From assembly GCA_031002005.1 (NCBI GenBank), contig CM061920.1:121510095-121574094 (forward strand): a DNA stretch of 64,000 nt, given 5' to 3'. The position numbers and the translations under genes were made by a program. This DNA is from Vandiemenella viatica. Lineage: Eukaryota; Arthropoda; Insecta; Orthoptera; Morabidae. Positions 11,986 through 22,739 of this stretch are shown here, piece by piece; position 1 is the stretch's first letter, and each line of letters starts with the position of its first letter. The notes below the pieces were generated by a model that saw only the letters and a program-made list of their open reading frames with translations, did no database searches and had not been told where the DNA came from.

Positions 11986-14029
11986 TAACTCGAAAAATCC
12001 TCCACCATATTGCACATTTTTTAGGCTGACGTTCCCACTTACACAGCCTGTAACTGGTTGGTTTGTATGTAAGTAGGCCTACTTACACAACAAGTAATTT
12101 CCTTAAGATATTTTCTGCAATTCACTTCACTGAATTATTTACTATCATAGAAACAACGTGACAAAAGACTATTACAAACGCATCCACGTGACAGAGTTTC
12201 ATGTCTTAAGGACAGTTAGCGATTTGTTCTCCTTAATCAGCTGGTCTTGGTGTTATATCTTTTTTGTTTAATTTTGGAGAACTCAGTCCAACCAAATCTA
12301 ATGTGAATAGATGAGTCAAAATTGGAAAAGGTCAGAAGGTGAAAATTCTCAGGAAATGTTTTGACTGTAATAAACGTATTATACAATGTAGCCGAACATT
12401 TGCACTGCTTTAAAAAGTAATTATTCTGGAAGGTTGTCAATTGATTGATTGCTTCTACAAGAGATTTTTTTTTTTTTTTTTTGCATGGTGCGTTACCCGT
12501 TTCCTGCCCACTTGCGTCCATTTTCCCTGGAAGTTTCCAGATTTTTATCAAATGCCAAATTGTTGCAAAGTTCATATAACTCTTGTAGGCATAATTAAGC
12601 ACAGCTGAAAAAAAAAAGTATTCCGAAGTGATTAGAGTTTAAAGTTATCATACAGATGATTTTTCCAAGGAATACGACATGGAGAAGTTTCTCGGAACTA
12701 TGTTTTCATCTAACACTTTCAAATTAGTTATGAAGACAATTATTAGAAACAGGATCACGAAAAAGTATTTTATTCACCCTCGTGCCCCATACTCACATTA
12801 CAACAAATGTGTTATTGTTGGAATATTGAGATTTATGTTCATAAAAGCTTAGTTTTGTGCGTAGTTGTACGAAATGAAAGTAAATTTATATGTGAATAAT
12901 TTTTCTCGCCAAATTAATCATTATTTCCATGTCATGAGTGATTGTAATCATCGTCATGAATTTGTGGTCTCTATGTTGTCTTTCTGAATGAAAAATGGAA
13001 CGCTTATGGATTCGTCCATTTCTCAGTCTGTTACGTCCTTACTATCTCTGAATCCTTTAAATTAGAAATTTGTTATCTCACCCTACTTTAGTTTATACTC
13101 GCCTGAACATGACAAAAACGTGTAATTTGGAACAATCATTTTGGGAGAGTGGTAGGTGGTGAAAATAAATATAGGGATTTTAGTGGGAACTAAGGAAGAA
13201 ATGGGTATCAAATGAAAACTCTTCAAAAGTTCCAATTTTTGTTTTTGTTCCATAATTTGTAAAGTATTTTGTGCAAAACTATAAAAATCTAATTCTTCCC
13301 GCATTCTTATTTCCAGAACAACTGATACGTATATTTTTTTCATAATTTATAGTAATACAGAAACATAAGTTTTTCTGAAATTTATGTTTTTCGCAAAGTA
13401 ACTGAGAGTAATCTTACCACACTTTATACTCCAACAGATAAATTTTTCGATAAAAATTCAAGTTTATAATTCTGATATTTCATTATTTGGATAATAAATG
13501 TGACATGAAAATAGCTTTATTTGAAAAGTTTCATAATTTTCAACTTATTTCGAGTGTGCGTTTGTGTGTGTGTGAGAGAGATAGAGTGGAAGACTGCATT
13601 TGTGTATATATCATTTGAAAAACAATTTCGCAGAAGAAATAGTCAACTGTTTAAAGTTTATAAAATAGTATTTGCAGACTCAATTTAATAGACTATTTGT
13701 GGATGCGAATGTAAAAATAACTCGCGCTTTTAAAATCCTAATTTTTCCTCCTTTATATTTAAAAAAATTAAAACATTGTTGCTCAGATTACCGAAAGCTT
13801 TTAATGTTAACATTAAACTTTTAGCTGATATTGCTTGAAGGTTATATAAGATTTCAATATTTTTATTAAAGAAATTAAGATGCAGATAAACTCCGTAAAT
13901 TCCCAACATTAATGAGATGTTAGCACTTTTCTCACATACTATGTCACAAAAATCGGAAAGTGAATCAGTAGCACCATATCACGAAACAGATTGGAAGGTT
14001 GTAAAGGTTTAATAAAATATTACGTATTC
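11986..14029. other. unique AT-rich intergenic stretch
   Basis: No gene is supported. A T17 run near 12467-12482, preceded on the minus strand by a less AT-rich segment, could be the poly(A) tail of an unknown minus-strand retroposon. A 121-codon minus-strand frame at 12237-12602 runs through this tract (a poly-lysine run) and is not credible as a gene. A short GT-rich tract lies at about 13561-13575. Confidence 0.4.
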
Positions 14030-14037
14030 CTTGAACT
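14030..14037 (+). repeat. hAT target-site duplication, left
   Basis: CTTGAACT lies directly before the terminal CAGTGGCG. The same 8 bp follow the right end at 19277-19284. An exact 8-bp duplication is the hallmark of hAT transposition. Confidence 0.9.
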
Positions 14038-14239
14038 CAGTGGCGTAGCTAGCGTGGGTGACACCCGGGGCGGATATCGATGGTGTCACCCCTCGAAAAT
14101 TTAAATTCAAAATTAAGTAAAATATAATATCTTGTACGTGTAAAATAGCATATTAATAAAATATAAATAAATAAAAATTTATTGTTATTAAAAATTATAG
14201 TTAATAAAATTGTAATATTAACTTCATTTTTAAAAAACA

Positions 14240-14345
14240 CAGTAAACTAAAAACAATCTTCTCTTTTTAGCTTTAACAGCTGCAAACTCGTAAATCACAT
14301 CTTCAAAATTATCAATTTTGGTTACTTTATGTTAAGTAGTCAATA
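14240..14345 (-). pseudogene. hAT transposase C-terminal remnant
   Basis: The minus strand encodes a run ending FEDVIYEFAAVKAKKR, preceded by KVTKIDN and, across a stop, by AILTT. hAT transposases of the ZMYM/P52rIPK-like type usually end with an 'L-S-I-E ... I-D-F-E-D-I-I-D-x-F-A-x-x-K-x-R-K' tail after the dimerisation domain, which this resembles. The position just inside the left inverted repeat fits a C-terminus. The rest of the transposase is not legible. Confidence 0.5.
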
Positions 14346-14578
14346 TGGCAAGATTTTAGCCACGTGTTGTTCACCCGTGATCGAAAGTGGTTTTAGAGAG
14401 GCCTCTGGAGATCGGGTTTCAGTTCGACACTCAGCCGTCATTGGATTGGTTTCTGTTTTGACGGTGCGGATCAGTATCGGCCTGCTAGATGTGGAGAAGC
14501 GCATCGAGAGAGTTCGGAAATTTACCTTCCCTTACGACTAAATGTTGTTTTCATGTTATTATTTGCCTTAAAAAAAGT

Positions 14579-14780
14579 ATTTTTTTTTTTCATCCATGTT
14601 CATCAGATGTTCGTAAAATGAGGAAAAGTCCTAGCATCTTCGCATTAAAAACATCAGAGCTTTGCCAGAGTTGAAGACCAATTTTACTACCCACAAAAAT
14701 TGCAGCCGAAATCCGCATTTGTAACCGAACCTCCCACACCCGAATAGCATGCCGTAACCAGACGCAAGACTAATCTAGAA
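14579..14780 (-). repeat. SINE-D copy (tRNA-like), minus
   Basis: The minus strand reads TGCAATTTTTGTGGG, AAAATTGGTC, TTTAATGCGAAGATG and then a T/A-rich end: the plus-strand T run at 14579-14590 is its poly(A) tail. The same order of landmarks appears on the plus strand at 14915-15060, so the two form an inverted pair inside the hAT element. The tRNA-like head is decayed. Confidence 0.5.
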
Positions 14781-14914
14781 GTACTGAAAAATATGTATTC
14801 AAACACATAAAAGTGGATTCGTGTCTTTTGATAACAAAAATATATGGTATAGAAAAAGAATATGTTTATTTTATCATGTTTGAAAACTTATTTTTCATCA
14901 CACATATATTCGGA

Positions 14915-15060
14915 CTGGTGACTCAAATGATTACTGCGTGCGATTTGAAAACTGTAGGTCAGGGTTCAAATCCCGGTCTCGACTGTAATTTTTGCGGGCC
15001 TTAAAACTGACTTTTACCAATGGCAACGCTTTTATCTTTTAATGCGAAGGACGCTCGGTG
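14915..15060 (+). repeat. SINE-D copy (tRNA-like), plus
   Basis: The head GGTGACTCAAATGATTACTG and the B box GGTTCAAATCCC are tRNA-like; the body then reads TGTAATTTTTGCGGG, ACTGACTTTTACC and TTTAATGCGAAGGACG, matching the minus-strand copy at 14579-14780. No acceptor stem pairs, so this is not a tRNA gene. Confidence 0.55.
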
Positions 15061-15788
15061 GTTTGAATTTCACTTTAATCTGTAGGTCTTCTTTTCAAGT
15101 TAGGTGACTACGATATAGGTGCACTGCGAGTTTCCAAATAAGAAACTCTGTGGCTAGAACATTGAGATAACATGAAATTATTATGTTTACTATACACAAT
15201 CTTTACGACTTATATTTAAATTAAAATATGTTATAATCTCGTTCTTCACTAACAAAAAGTATTGAGTGAATCGAAAAGAACCTCTGACAAAACAAACACG
15301 TCAAGTGCGAGTGATTGACATTTCATTGAGATTGCGTTGATACTGTTAATACTGCGCTGGGATACTATTTTTGTACATAAAATATCAACCAGTTAGGTGA
15401 TTACGTGAGTCCTAAGAAACAGCAACGCAATACTGGCTTGCCAGTATTGTATTACTGTTTTCTGGGGTGACATTGATGTCAGATTGTGCAAGATAAGAGT
15501 GATAGAATTTTTCAGTGGCGGCCAAATTTATTGTCAAAGTGTGTACATTCGTACAGTACTCTATTATAAAGTAGGGTGTCAAACCTACCTGTCGTTCCCA
15601 ACACTGATTTCCTGAAACAATCACTTGTAAACGTTAAAGGAGACTAAAGACCGGGTAGGAACACGGGCGAGCTATGGAAAAGTGTGGACGCGAGGGGGCG
15701 AGCCGTCACTCGGCCGGCTGTCGTTGCCGTTACGGTACAGGTCAGTATTGGCAAAGTGCAGTTCGACCTTTACACTTAGCAAATGATA

Positions 15789-17204
15789 CACCAACTGGTG
15801 CAAATTAAAATCCCAGCACCCAGACGGTGTTGTGATAAACGAATGAAATTTGGCCCCAAATATGCCCGCATGAAGAGTTTAAATGATTTAACATTAAAAG
15901 TTTTACATGTAATAATGTGAGAATTACGGTGCTATATATTATTTAAATTGCATTTTTTTTTTAAGCGTATAAGTGGCGAACAGTGTGGTGTCACATATCA
16001 CGTAGTTGCCCACAAGTTTTTGTTGTCTAAGTATGCCAAGGCGAAGAGTGACAACTCTCTACACCCAAATGTTTAACAGTGAGAGAGGTCGGAGAATTGA
16101 CGTGTTCTGAAAGGGTGCATCATATCGTGAAATCTCCAGAACGATTTGCCGCAGTGCAATGTCAGTATACAGACTTGTTACACAGTGATGAAAAAAAGCT
16201 CTAATACTCCTAGAGCAGGCACAGGTCCATACAGATGGATAACAGCACGTGAAGACTGCCAAATGGTGTGGGTGGCTGTTGCTGGCAGATGGTTGACTGC
16301 AGGCCAGATCCAAGTAGTGGTTACACATAGTCACACCCCGCCTCCGCCCCTCCCCGGATGATTGTAAACTAATTGCTTGAAGCTGGGTTACACTCTCTGG
16401 CCCCTGTGCATTGTGTCCCATTAATCTGATTTCATTGCCATCATCATCTACCCTGGTATAATGCGAAACACAAATGGACATGTGAATGGTGTACATTTGT
16501 GTTTAGAGACGAGTCTCGATTCTGTCTGTGGCAAAGTGATAATCGACGACATGTTCGCAGGCGTAGTGGAGGAACGGCTTATCTGCTGTGATTTCAGAAC
16601 CTCACGCAAGTGCCGTCACCGGTGTCATGTTTTGGTGGCAATCAGTTTCGATAGCATGACTGAGTCGGCTGTTGTTGAAGGCAATGACAGCCCATCACTA
16701 TGTGGACGGGGTACTGCATCTTATTGTGATACCCTGTATGTTCAACATCCGAATCGTGTTTTCCAACGAGACAGTGCCCGTCCTCACATTGCGGCCATCG
16801 TCACACAAGCCTTGCAAGGAGTTTCGATCACAATATGGACAGCACGGTTCCCAGATTTGTCCCAAATAGAGCATTTCTAGGATACCAGAAGTAGACACTT
16901 TAGATCACATGGTCACCCAGCACAAACTCTGCAACAACTGACTGCAAAAGACATGCACGCGTAGTGAGACATACACCAAGAAGACATCCGAACACTTGTT
17001 GTATCAATGCCGGCAAGGATCCACGAATGTATTGGTGCTCAAGTTGGGCGCATTTCTCACTGACAACTGTAAAAGGTAATAACTTAGCCTGATCCATTTC
17101 CATTTGTTATTATTTCTTTTAGGTATGGCCCTGGATATATTTTCAAAGTTTCCTAAAATTCTACCATTCATGTATGCGTGTTGTAATTTTAATTTCCGCC
17201 AGTG
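15789..17204 (+). mobile_element. Tc1-like DNA transposon, 1.4 kb, dead
   Basis: Inverted ends share an ACTGG-CAAATTAAAAT-type core: left CACCAACTGGTGCAAATT and right, read inward on the minus strand, CACTGGCGGAAATTAAAAT. TA dinucleotides at 15787-15788 and 17205-17206 fit the TA target duplication. The interior encodes a broken Tc1 transposase on the plus strand. Length is close to typical Tc1 elements (1.3-1.6 kb). It is nested inside the hAT element and so inserted later. Confidence 0.85.
16033..17085 (+). pseudogene. Tc1-like transposase pseudogene
   Basis: Translated across several frames it shows, in order: SERGRRIDV and GASYREISRTICRSAMSVYR (N-terminal helix-turn-helix, about 16075-16180), AGTGPYRWITAREDCQ (about 16215-16265), DESRFCLW-like text with RRHVRRR (about 16505-16570), FQRDSARPHIA (second catalytic Asp, about 16755-16795) and PDLSQIEHF (the Glu motif, near 16865). 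The Asp-to-Glu gap counts 32 residues where Tc1 has 34. Many stops and frameshifts make it non-functional. Family knowledge: Tc1 transposases cut and paste DNA using a DDE triad. Confidence 0.85.
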
Positions 17205-17984
17205 TAACTATAGGGCGACCATAAGATTTCGCTATAAATTTTAAAAAGTCGAAAGCTACCCATTTGTTATTGAAACGTTAACATAGGCTGTATTTAAATG
17301 ACTTCACAACCTCGGTATTTGGAGGACCAAGGGATATTGAGAGGAAAGTTAACAGAAGTGGCTTGATCCAAGTAGAAGCAATTCCAGACCCAGATGGGGT
17401 CCCACTGGAGCAAACCCAGGATCCGGGTACCACAAGTTGTGAGACCCTGGGGGATACTGTATAGTCAGAAAAGCAACTCTACATTAAGTTCCTTCATAAA
17501 AATAGAGGAATAAATAAAATATAAAATCAAATAAAAAAACAACGGTCAGGTAATAAAAGAATATGCCTTTGAGATATCTGCCGCCTTTACATGAAGTACT
17601 TAATGAGTGAAGTATTTTACTACCCGTCTAAGAAATAAGTAGCTACAGACTCCTAAATATGATATGTATCGAGGCCCATCTCGATGTGTAAATTTTATAT
17701 TTCTAGCACCGCTCAGTAGCGTATAAATAAAGATATAAACGGCTCGAATGTTCGTTCAGTTTATGATTAAAGCTCAATTTTTGTTCAGGAACAGAAGTTC
17801 GACATCCCTGTCGATTTAAGGAACCCATAAGGATGTAGGTACGTGTATTCGACAAAGAGGTTACCCATAATAGAAATCTTCTTCTGTAAATTTATGATGG
17901 AAAATTTGATCGCGATCATATTTGTATATTCTCAATCAGTAGAAAGGATATCAAACTTACATGAAACTAGAGTTAAAGTGCTTA

Positions 17985-18326
17985 GGGGGCATCCATAAAT
18001 TACGTGAGGTGAAATAGGGGTGGGGTGCAGCGAAATCTCACCAATTCTCAAGTGAGATTTTTTAAAATTGTGTTGGACTGTAGAGCTAAAAAAAAAAAAA
18101 GTGTTTACAAATGACGCGAATGTCGATTTTAGGGGGTATTTCGTCGAAAAGTGTGAGTGTAACCGACTTTGGGAGGATGAGATCTAAAAAAAAGGTCTCA
18201 AAAATTTGCGAGGGCGATCCGTAGGGGGAGGGGGGGGGTCTGACGGGACCAGATCTCTCAGTCTCACCAGAGGGGGGGGGGTCCGAAAATTCGGAAAAAC
18301 ACATCACGTAATTTATGGATGTCCCC
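17985..18326. mobile_element. PIF/Harbinger-like MITE, 342 bp
   Basis: The terminal inverted repeats are GGGGGCATCCATAAATTACG and, from the right end, GGGGACATCCATAAATTACG. TTA flanks both sides (17982-17984 and 18327-18329), a 3-bp duplication typical of PIF/Harbinger. The interior carries several G runs (up to G9-G10) and no coding frame. Related elements with the same end consensus are at 23510-24977 and 63308-63652. Confidence 0.8.
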
Positions 18327-19136
18327 TTACTAATGTTACGATTTCGTTAGCAAGAAACGTGGTTCCGACTGTTTTAAACACATGCCTTACAAAAACTGAT
18401 TACCGACAGACGATAACACTTGGACTCGTCCGGATTGACTTGAAACCTGACCGTATTGCTAGTTTAATGCAGTTTTCCGAATCATTTTATTTGCATAAAT
18501 TCGAACATGATACGATTTCATGTCGAGTATAGGTGCACTGTCGACAAAAGAAAGGTACGCATAGTGTATATCGGATAACACGAAATGTACTCAATTCGAA
18601 TCTGTCAGATGATAAATTCAAAAATTACTAGAAAATACTTCAAGTCACTTGTGCATCTTAGCTAGAAAGCTAATAGAATTCTAAAAAAGCAAAACAATTT
18701 TGAATCCTAGACTACGCTTATTCCAGCATACGCTTGGTTGCTTTTTTTTTCATTTTCAAAGGAAAATCTATCATTTTTCTTGAAATAATTTCGAGGAATT
18801 ACAATTTAACTGCCTAATTACCATGATTTTAACAATTTTAGATAAATCCTTTAATTTTAAAACTTCCTCTCTTAATACAAGAAAACTTACATTATATCCA
18901 CCGCCGCTCGTAACAAACCAAACAACTGTGACGGACGGCAAGCACAACGAGTTCCTGTGATTGTTGGAGCAACCGAGCGATGCTCTATTGTTTAAGCGTG
19001 CGGTGTAGCCAATAATACTGTATTATTATACTCTACTGGATCGTATTTGAAAAAGCGATAGATCAACTTAAAAAGAAATATTCAGAACATTAAAGGTAGA
19101 CGTGTTTCGACACCAAAGGATAAAAGAAGTCTATCA

Positions 19137-19138
<2 letters not shown>

Positions 19139-19163
<25 letters not shown>
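19139..19163. repeat. (TA)n microsatellite
   Basis: An uninterrupted TA-repeat tract of about 25 bp inside the hAT element. Confidence 0.9.
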
Positions 19164-19167
<4 letters not shown>

Positions 19168-19276
19168 TTTGTATCACACTAATTTCGATTAGTATTTTCG
19201 AAATGCGGGTGTCACCCCTAAACGGGTGACACCCGGGGCGGACCGCCCCCACCGCCCCCCCCTAGCTACGCCACTG

Positions 19277-19284
19277 CTTGAACT
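19277..19284 (+). repeat. hAT target-site duplication, right
   Basis: CTTGAACT, identical to 14030-14037. Confidence 0.9.
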
Positions 19285-20890
19285 GATTTCATATTCCGAC
19301 CGATTTTGATGTTAGATGCTAACACAAATGCGTTTATATCAAGTTCTCCAGAATATTATTTTTATGTTTCTCGAGCTGGAAGTGAATCGTATTTTCAGCG
19401 AACCGGATATAAGGAAGGAAAATTGTTCACTGAGCGACTGCAGTAACTGGCTCTCGCTACTTTTCCTCACGGCCAGAAGCCACCAGGGAAGTGGTGTAGC
19501 TGGTTAAACAAGAAGGAGCCGGGCGCCGTATTGGAACAGCCCACCGTGTTGCTGGCTTCTCCCTTCAATTCCGCCATCCACCGTGGGCCTGTACTCCAGT
19601 GAATATCCCCCAAGCAGAAGACAGCTCACCTGGAAGGGAGCGCAAGGCCCGTGGAGAGGGATTTCGGGCTAATGGTAATTAAGGACCTTAATTAATCATA
19701 CCTCTGATAAGTAAAACGGGACATTAATTAACTTCGGAAGCGATTTATTACCCTTTTATCTGCGCCTTGTCAGACGAAGCCAAGGGGTGGTTGCTGTGTG
19801 TTCGCACGCCACGGCGAGATAGTAACCAATCGACCCTTTCTCAGTTAGCTGGCACTAGTAGACAACGAGCAGTACTTAGCTACTTCCATACGACATTAAA
19901 ATTTCCCGGTTGAAGAGCAAGAAAAATCATTTGATCATTTTTTCTGAAGATTACAATTTTTTACACATGAAAAAATTATGTGTCTACACACCGAAACATA
20001 GATTTAGGCTGTTGAAACCCTTCCGTCGCATGTTTATCAGCAAACCTTATTTAACTCTCCTGTAATATTTTGAGTGAATGATTCGATGATGTCCAATTTC
20101 CAAGGTGACAAAACACGCTTTACAAAAGAAAAAAAAATCACATTGGCATGAACACCACGTTGAGGGCACACTATTCCTTCTGTTATTATAGATAAGCCTT
20201 AGATTTATAACACTCACTTCAAATAAAAAATTAAAGTTGTTAAAAGTTTTGCTTCAAAATTTTACTTACAAGCAAGATATAAATAATAAATACTAATATA
20301 TAGTTTAGAAGAAAAGGAAGTTCTAAGTTTCCAGAAATACGAGTTTCCTACTATTGTCAAATATTGATTGCCGAAATAAGTATAGTCTGTCTAACAATAA
20401 TTGGGTTAAGTATTATTCAGTAAATTTCCTGTATCACTCTTCTTGGAATCTTTATACCATCAGATTGATATACAAGTAATTTCGGGGTATTAAATGTACT
20501 GAATTTGACTGGGCTGATTTCTCATGACCGGTTTCATACAAATTGCGTACGTCTGAAAATTCGTTTTTCTAATTGCAATGTTCGTCATTTGAAATATAGA
20601 TTTATTAAAGCTAAAAAATAATCTTTATGATATCGTAAATATGTGGCAGCTATTCCTATAATTTTTTTTATCGAAATTCGAAAAAACATTTTTAAATTTC
20701 GTATGCTAAGTACATTGAATTATGTATTGTGTGATATTAATTGCCAAGCGCTGGTTTACAGTCAAAGTATATGACGTTCCAGCAACACTTTTGTAAATTG
20801 ACAGGGAAAAAAATTAATGTTTAAATCGAAGTGTAAACATGTTTGTTTTTCTTATACATGTCTTTCAGTTTATTCAATTTTATTTTACTT
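19285..20890. other. unique stretch with a candidate regulatory block
   Basis: No gene. The block at about 19430-19890 is less AT-rich than its surroundings and contains GGTAATTAAGG, TTAATTAATC, TTAATTAAC and GATAAG motifs (homeodomain and GATA types) beside GC-rich text. It has no repeat relatives in the window and no coding frame. It could be a conserved non-coding element, which cannot be shown without another genome. The remainder (19890-20890) is plain AT-rich DNA. Confidence 0.35.
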
Positions 20891-21045
20891 TGCAATGAAG
20901 TCTGCTCGGGTGTACCGCCGGATTGTGTTGTGGAAACACGATATTTCGACGACTAGCTCCGCCGTCTCCACACCTGAAGAAGACGGTGTAGCTAGTCGTC
21001 GAAATATCGTGTTTCCACAACAAAATCCGTGCAGACTTCATTGCA
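20891..21045 (+). repeat. palindromic hammerhead element P1
   Basis: A long inverted repeat starts TGCAATGAAGTCTGC and ends with its complement. The inner arms (left TGTTGTGGAAACACGATATT, TCGACGACTAGCT) match the right arm almost base for base, with a short centre. The right half contains a hammerhead-like motif (20970-21012). Palindromes at 26219-26414 and 26488-26708 share the TGCAATG-A-TCTTC-type terminus, so they form one family. Confidence 0.8.
20970..21012 (+). ncRNA. hammerhead-like ribozyme motif HH1
   Basis: Order as RNA: ACAC (stem I 5' strand), CUGAAGA (core, fits CUGANGA), one extra A, GACG (stem II), an 11-nt loop GUGUAGCUAGU, CGUC (stem II), GAA, AUAU, C (cleavage base 17), GUGU (stem I 3' strand). 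Stem I pairs perfectly over 4 bp and stem II over 4 bp. AUAU is self-complementary, which would give a 2-bp stem III with each partner only in a dimer. This is the layout known for Penelope-type hammerheads. The extra base between the core and stem II is unusual, so cleavage activity is uncertain. Confidence 0.7.
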
Positions 21046-21074
21046 GTCGTACGCCGGGAAAGTCGTCGAACTTA

Positions 21075-21290
21075 CATTTTTTTTTTTGCTGTCATTAGTC
21101 TTTCGACTGACTTGATGCAATCCTCCATCCTTTCCTATCTTGTGTTAACCTCTTCATCTCTACATATCCCTTACAACCCACGTCCTCAATTATCTGCTTC
21201 ATATATTCTAATCTCTGACTTCCTCTACATTTCTTACCTTCAACCGTTTCCTCCACCACCAAATTAGCCAATACAGCATGTCTCAAAATA
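21075..21290 (-). pseudogene. LINE 3' remnant, reverse-transcriptase ORF C-terminus
   Basis: The minus-strand frame ends VASSQ/IASSQSKD-like and contains VEGKKCRGSQRLEYMKQII, EDVGCKGYVEMKRL and DRKGWR. This 'G-R-G-x-x-R-L-x-Y-x-x-Q-I ... E-x-K-R-L-x-x-x-R-x-x-W-R' pattern is the usual C-terminal tail after the reverse transcriptase of many insect non-LTR elements. The plus-strand T run near 21077-21087 is its poly(A) tail on the minus strand. Everything upstream is missing, so it is a 5'-truncated copy. The clade is not assignable. Confidence 0.6.
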
Positions 21291-21299
21291 TGACCTATT

Positions 21300-21970
21300 T
21301 TACTTTAATTGCCGGGCGTTTCACTTTCTTTGCGGTAAGGTTGATTCTCTTCATTTTCTGTTTTTTTTGCTGCGGTATCGGAGGCCGGGTGCCACACGTG
21401 AATATCTCGCTGTCGCATGAGAGAGACCTTTTCATCAGACCGGCGTCGATGCATTTAGTAGAAATGGAGTTCCCGGAGATCCGTTTTACCCGCTGAAAAT
21501 CCACGTCAGAAAACTCGCTGATGTCCTTTACTTCACGGCAATAATCTTGACGAAATAATAGAATATCTGGAAATGTGATACTCAAATATGATGGCTTGAA
21601 ATCTATTTATTATTATTATTTTTTTTAACATAAAACAATGCGGAGTTCATTTAAATCATAAAGCATATATGCCTACCTCAAAACTGATCGCTACATCCAA
21701 TACTTACTCCATCTACATTAAAAAACATCGGTAAACTTAGGAAAGTCATGCGGTAAAATTTTACTAGCTAGTTACTTTCATTCCTGTTTGCAGCTAATTG
21801 CATTGACGTATCCTACCTAATCATTTTTCCGATATACATAACTTTTCAAAACTCGTTGTACACGAAATGAGTGATGTCCCTGATTCTTAAAGACACAAAA
21901 CCTCAGAGAGCCCATCGTAATAGACGCTACTCCTAATTTCTGTGTGCAGATAGTGGTGATGCCTGTACTG
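21300..21970. other. unique intergenic stretch
   Basis: No gene is supported. Opposite-strand open frames of 72 and 96 codons at 21278-21585 overlap and carry no motif. Confidence 0.45.
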
Positions 21971-21974
21971 AGCT

Positions 21975-22045
21975 TGCCGGATGGGGATTCGAACCTACGT
22001 CTTCCCGAATGTGAGGCCAGAGCGTTACCTCTCACCCACTAAGCT
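21975..22045 (-). repeat. SINE-A head fragment
   Basis: On the minus strand it reads the A-box region (complement of GTTACCTCTCACCCACT) and B box (complement of GGGGATTCGAACC) with the CTGGCCTCACATTCGGGAAG spacer. Only the tRNA-like head is present; the body and tail are absent. Confidence 0.75.
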
Positions 22046-22142
22046 TAGTATTACTGGTAAAAAATGGTGCCCTTTTAGAAGGGAGCATGTAGTATGGATT
22101 AACAATACATCACAGTCTGCTCGTCGTTAACTTACAGATAAC

Positions 22143-22437
22143 AATAATTCCGTGTGGTCGTAATGACCTAGTGATAGGGTTTCTATCGGCTGCGCATTCC
22201 GTCCCTGTCGTAGCCGCCTTAACCTTACTAGGCAATCCTGCCTGGTACAGGGTACTTACAATTTAACGAGGAATCCGAACACGGAAGCGCTCTGGTGTCC
22301 TTCACATTACACAGCAAGAGATGCAAGAGGTGAATGTCGGGTTAAGGCCATTAGGAAATCCCCTACGAGGCAGAGATTCGAACCAGGGACTTTTCGGTCT
22401 CCAGTCAGACGCATTAACCACTACCACCAGACCGCTC
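22143..22437 (-). repeat. SINE-B copy, near complete
   Basis: It matches 8976-9265 along its whole length: TTCCGTGTGGTCGTAATGA at the left, CACATTACACAGCAAG in the middle, and the tRNA-like head (complement of GATTCGAACCAGGGAC and CATTAACCACTACCACCAGA) at the right. The A box has lost a few bases compared with the 9-kb copy. Confidence 0.8.
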
Positions 22438-22739
22438 TAATTACAGATAATAGGCTCGGAGGTGATGCATCTGAATAGTAGATATCATCGACCATCAAGG
22501 GTGGACGCAACTAGCAGATCTGACCCACTTTGTTTAAAATTCTCTGTCTGATTTGTAATTGGCAATGCTTGACTTAAGTTAGAATTAGTAACTTATAACC
22601 GCTTTAATTGGTTCGTTTGAACATTCAATGTATGCTTTTGTACGAGAGAAAGGTATAAGATGATTTGTTCAACACTGGATCTCATTGTGCGAAATACCTT
22701 GTGCTTTTTGCCAAAGATAAGTTTCCTAAGCAGTTCTTG

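Larger units (their letters stand above)
14038..19276 (-). mobile_element. hAT DNA transposon, 5.2 kb, decayed, with nested insertions
   Basis: The ends are inverted repeats: the left starts CAGTGGCGTAGCTAGC and the right, read inward on the minus strand, CAGTGGCGTAGCTAGGGG. Both then pass GGGTGACACCCG and CCCCGG/GGGGCGG text. An exact 8-bp duplication CTTGAACT flanks it (14030-14037 and 19277-19284). A decayed transposase C-terminus is legible on the minus strand near 14240-14345, so the element reads right to left. A GC-richer block at 18900-19030 may be its 5' region. Nested inside are a Tc1 element (15789-17204), a PIF/Harbinger-like MITE (17985-18326), an inverted SINE pair (14579-15060) and a (TA)n run (19139-19163). 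No intact frame survives. Confidence 0.88.

Noticed and set aside
12237..12602. 121-codon minus-strand frame
   Set aside because: It owes part of its length to translating a poly(T/A) tract as lysines; no motif.
14915..14990. tRNA gene in the hAT element
   Set aside because: The T-arm-like B box is good but the acceptor and anticodon stems do not pair; a related inverted copy lies nearby.
15640..15780. Weak similarity to 14370-14490 (ACTCRGCCG, CAGTATYGGC words)
   Set aside because: Only short scattered words match; not enough to call a repeat.
19081..19130. Further hammerhead because of GTGTCGAAACACG on the minus strand
   Set aside because: No CUGANGA-like core or pairing stem II lies at the right distance.
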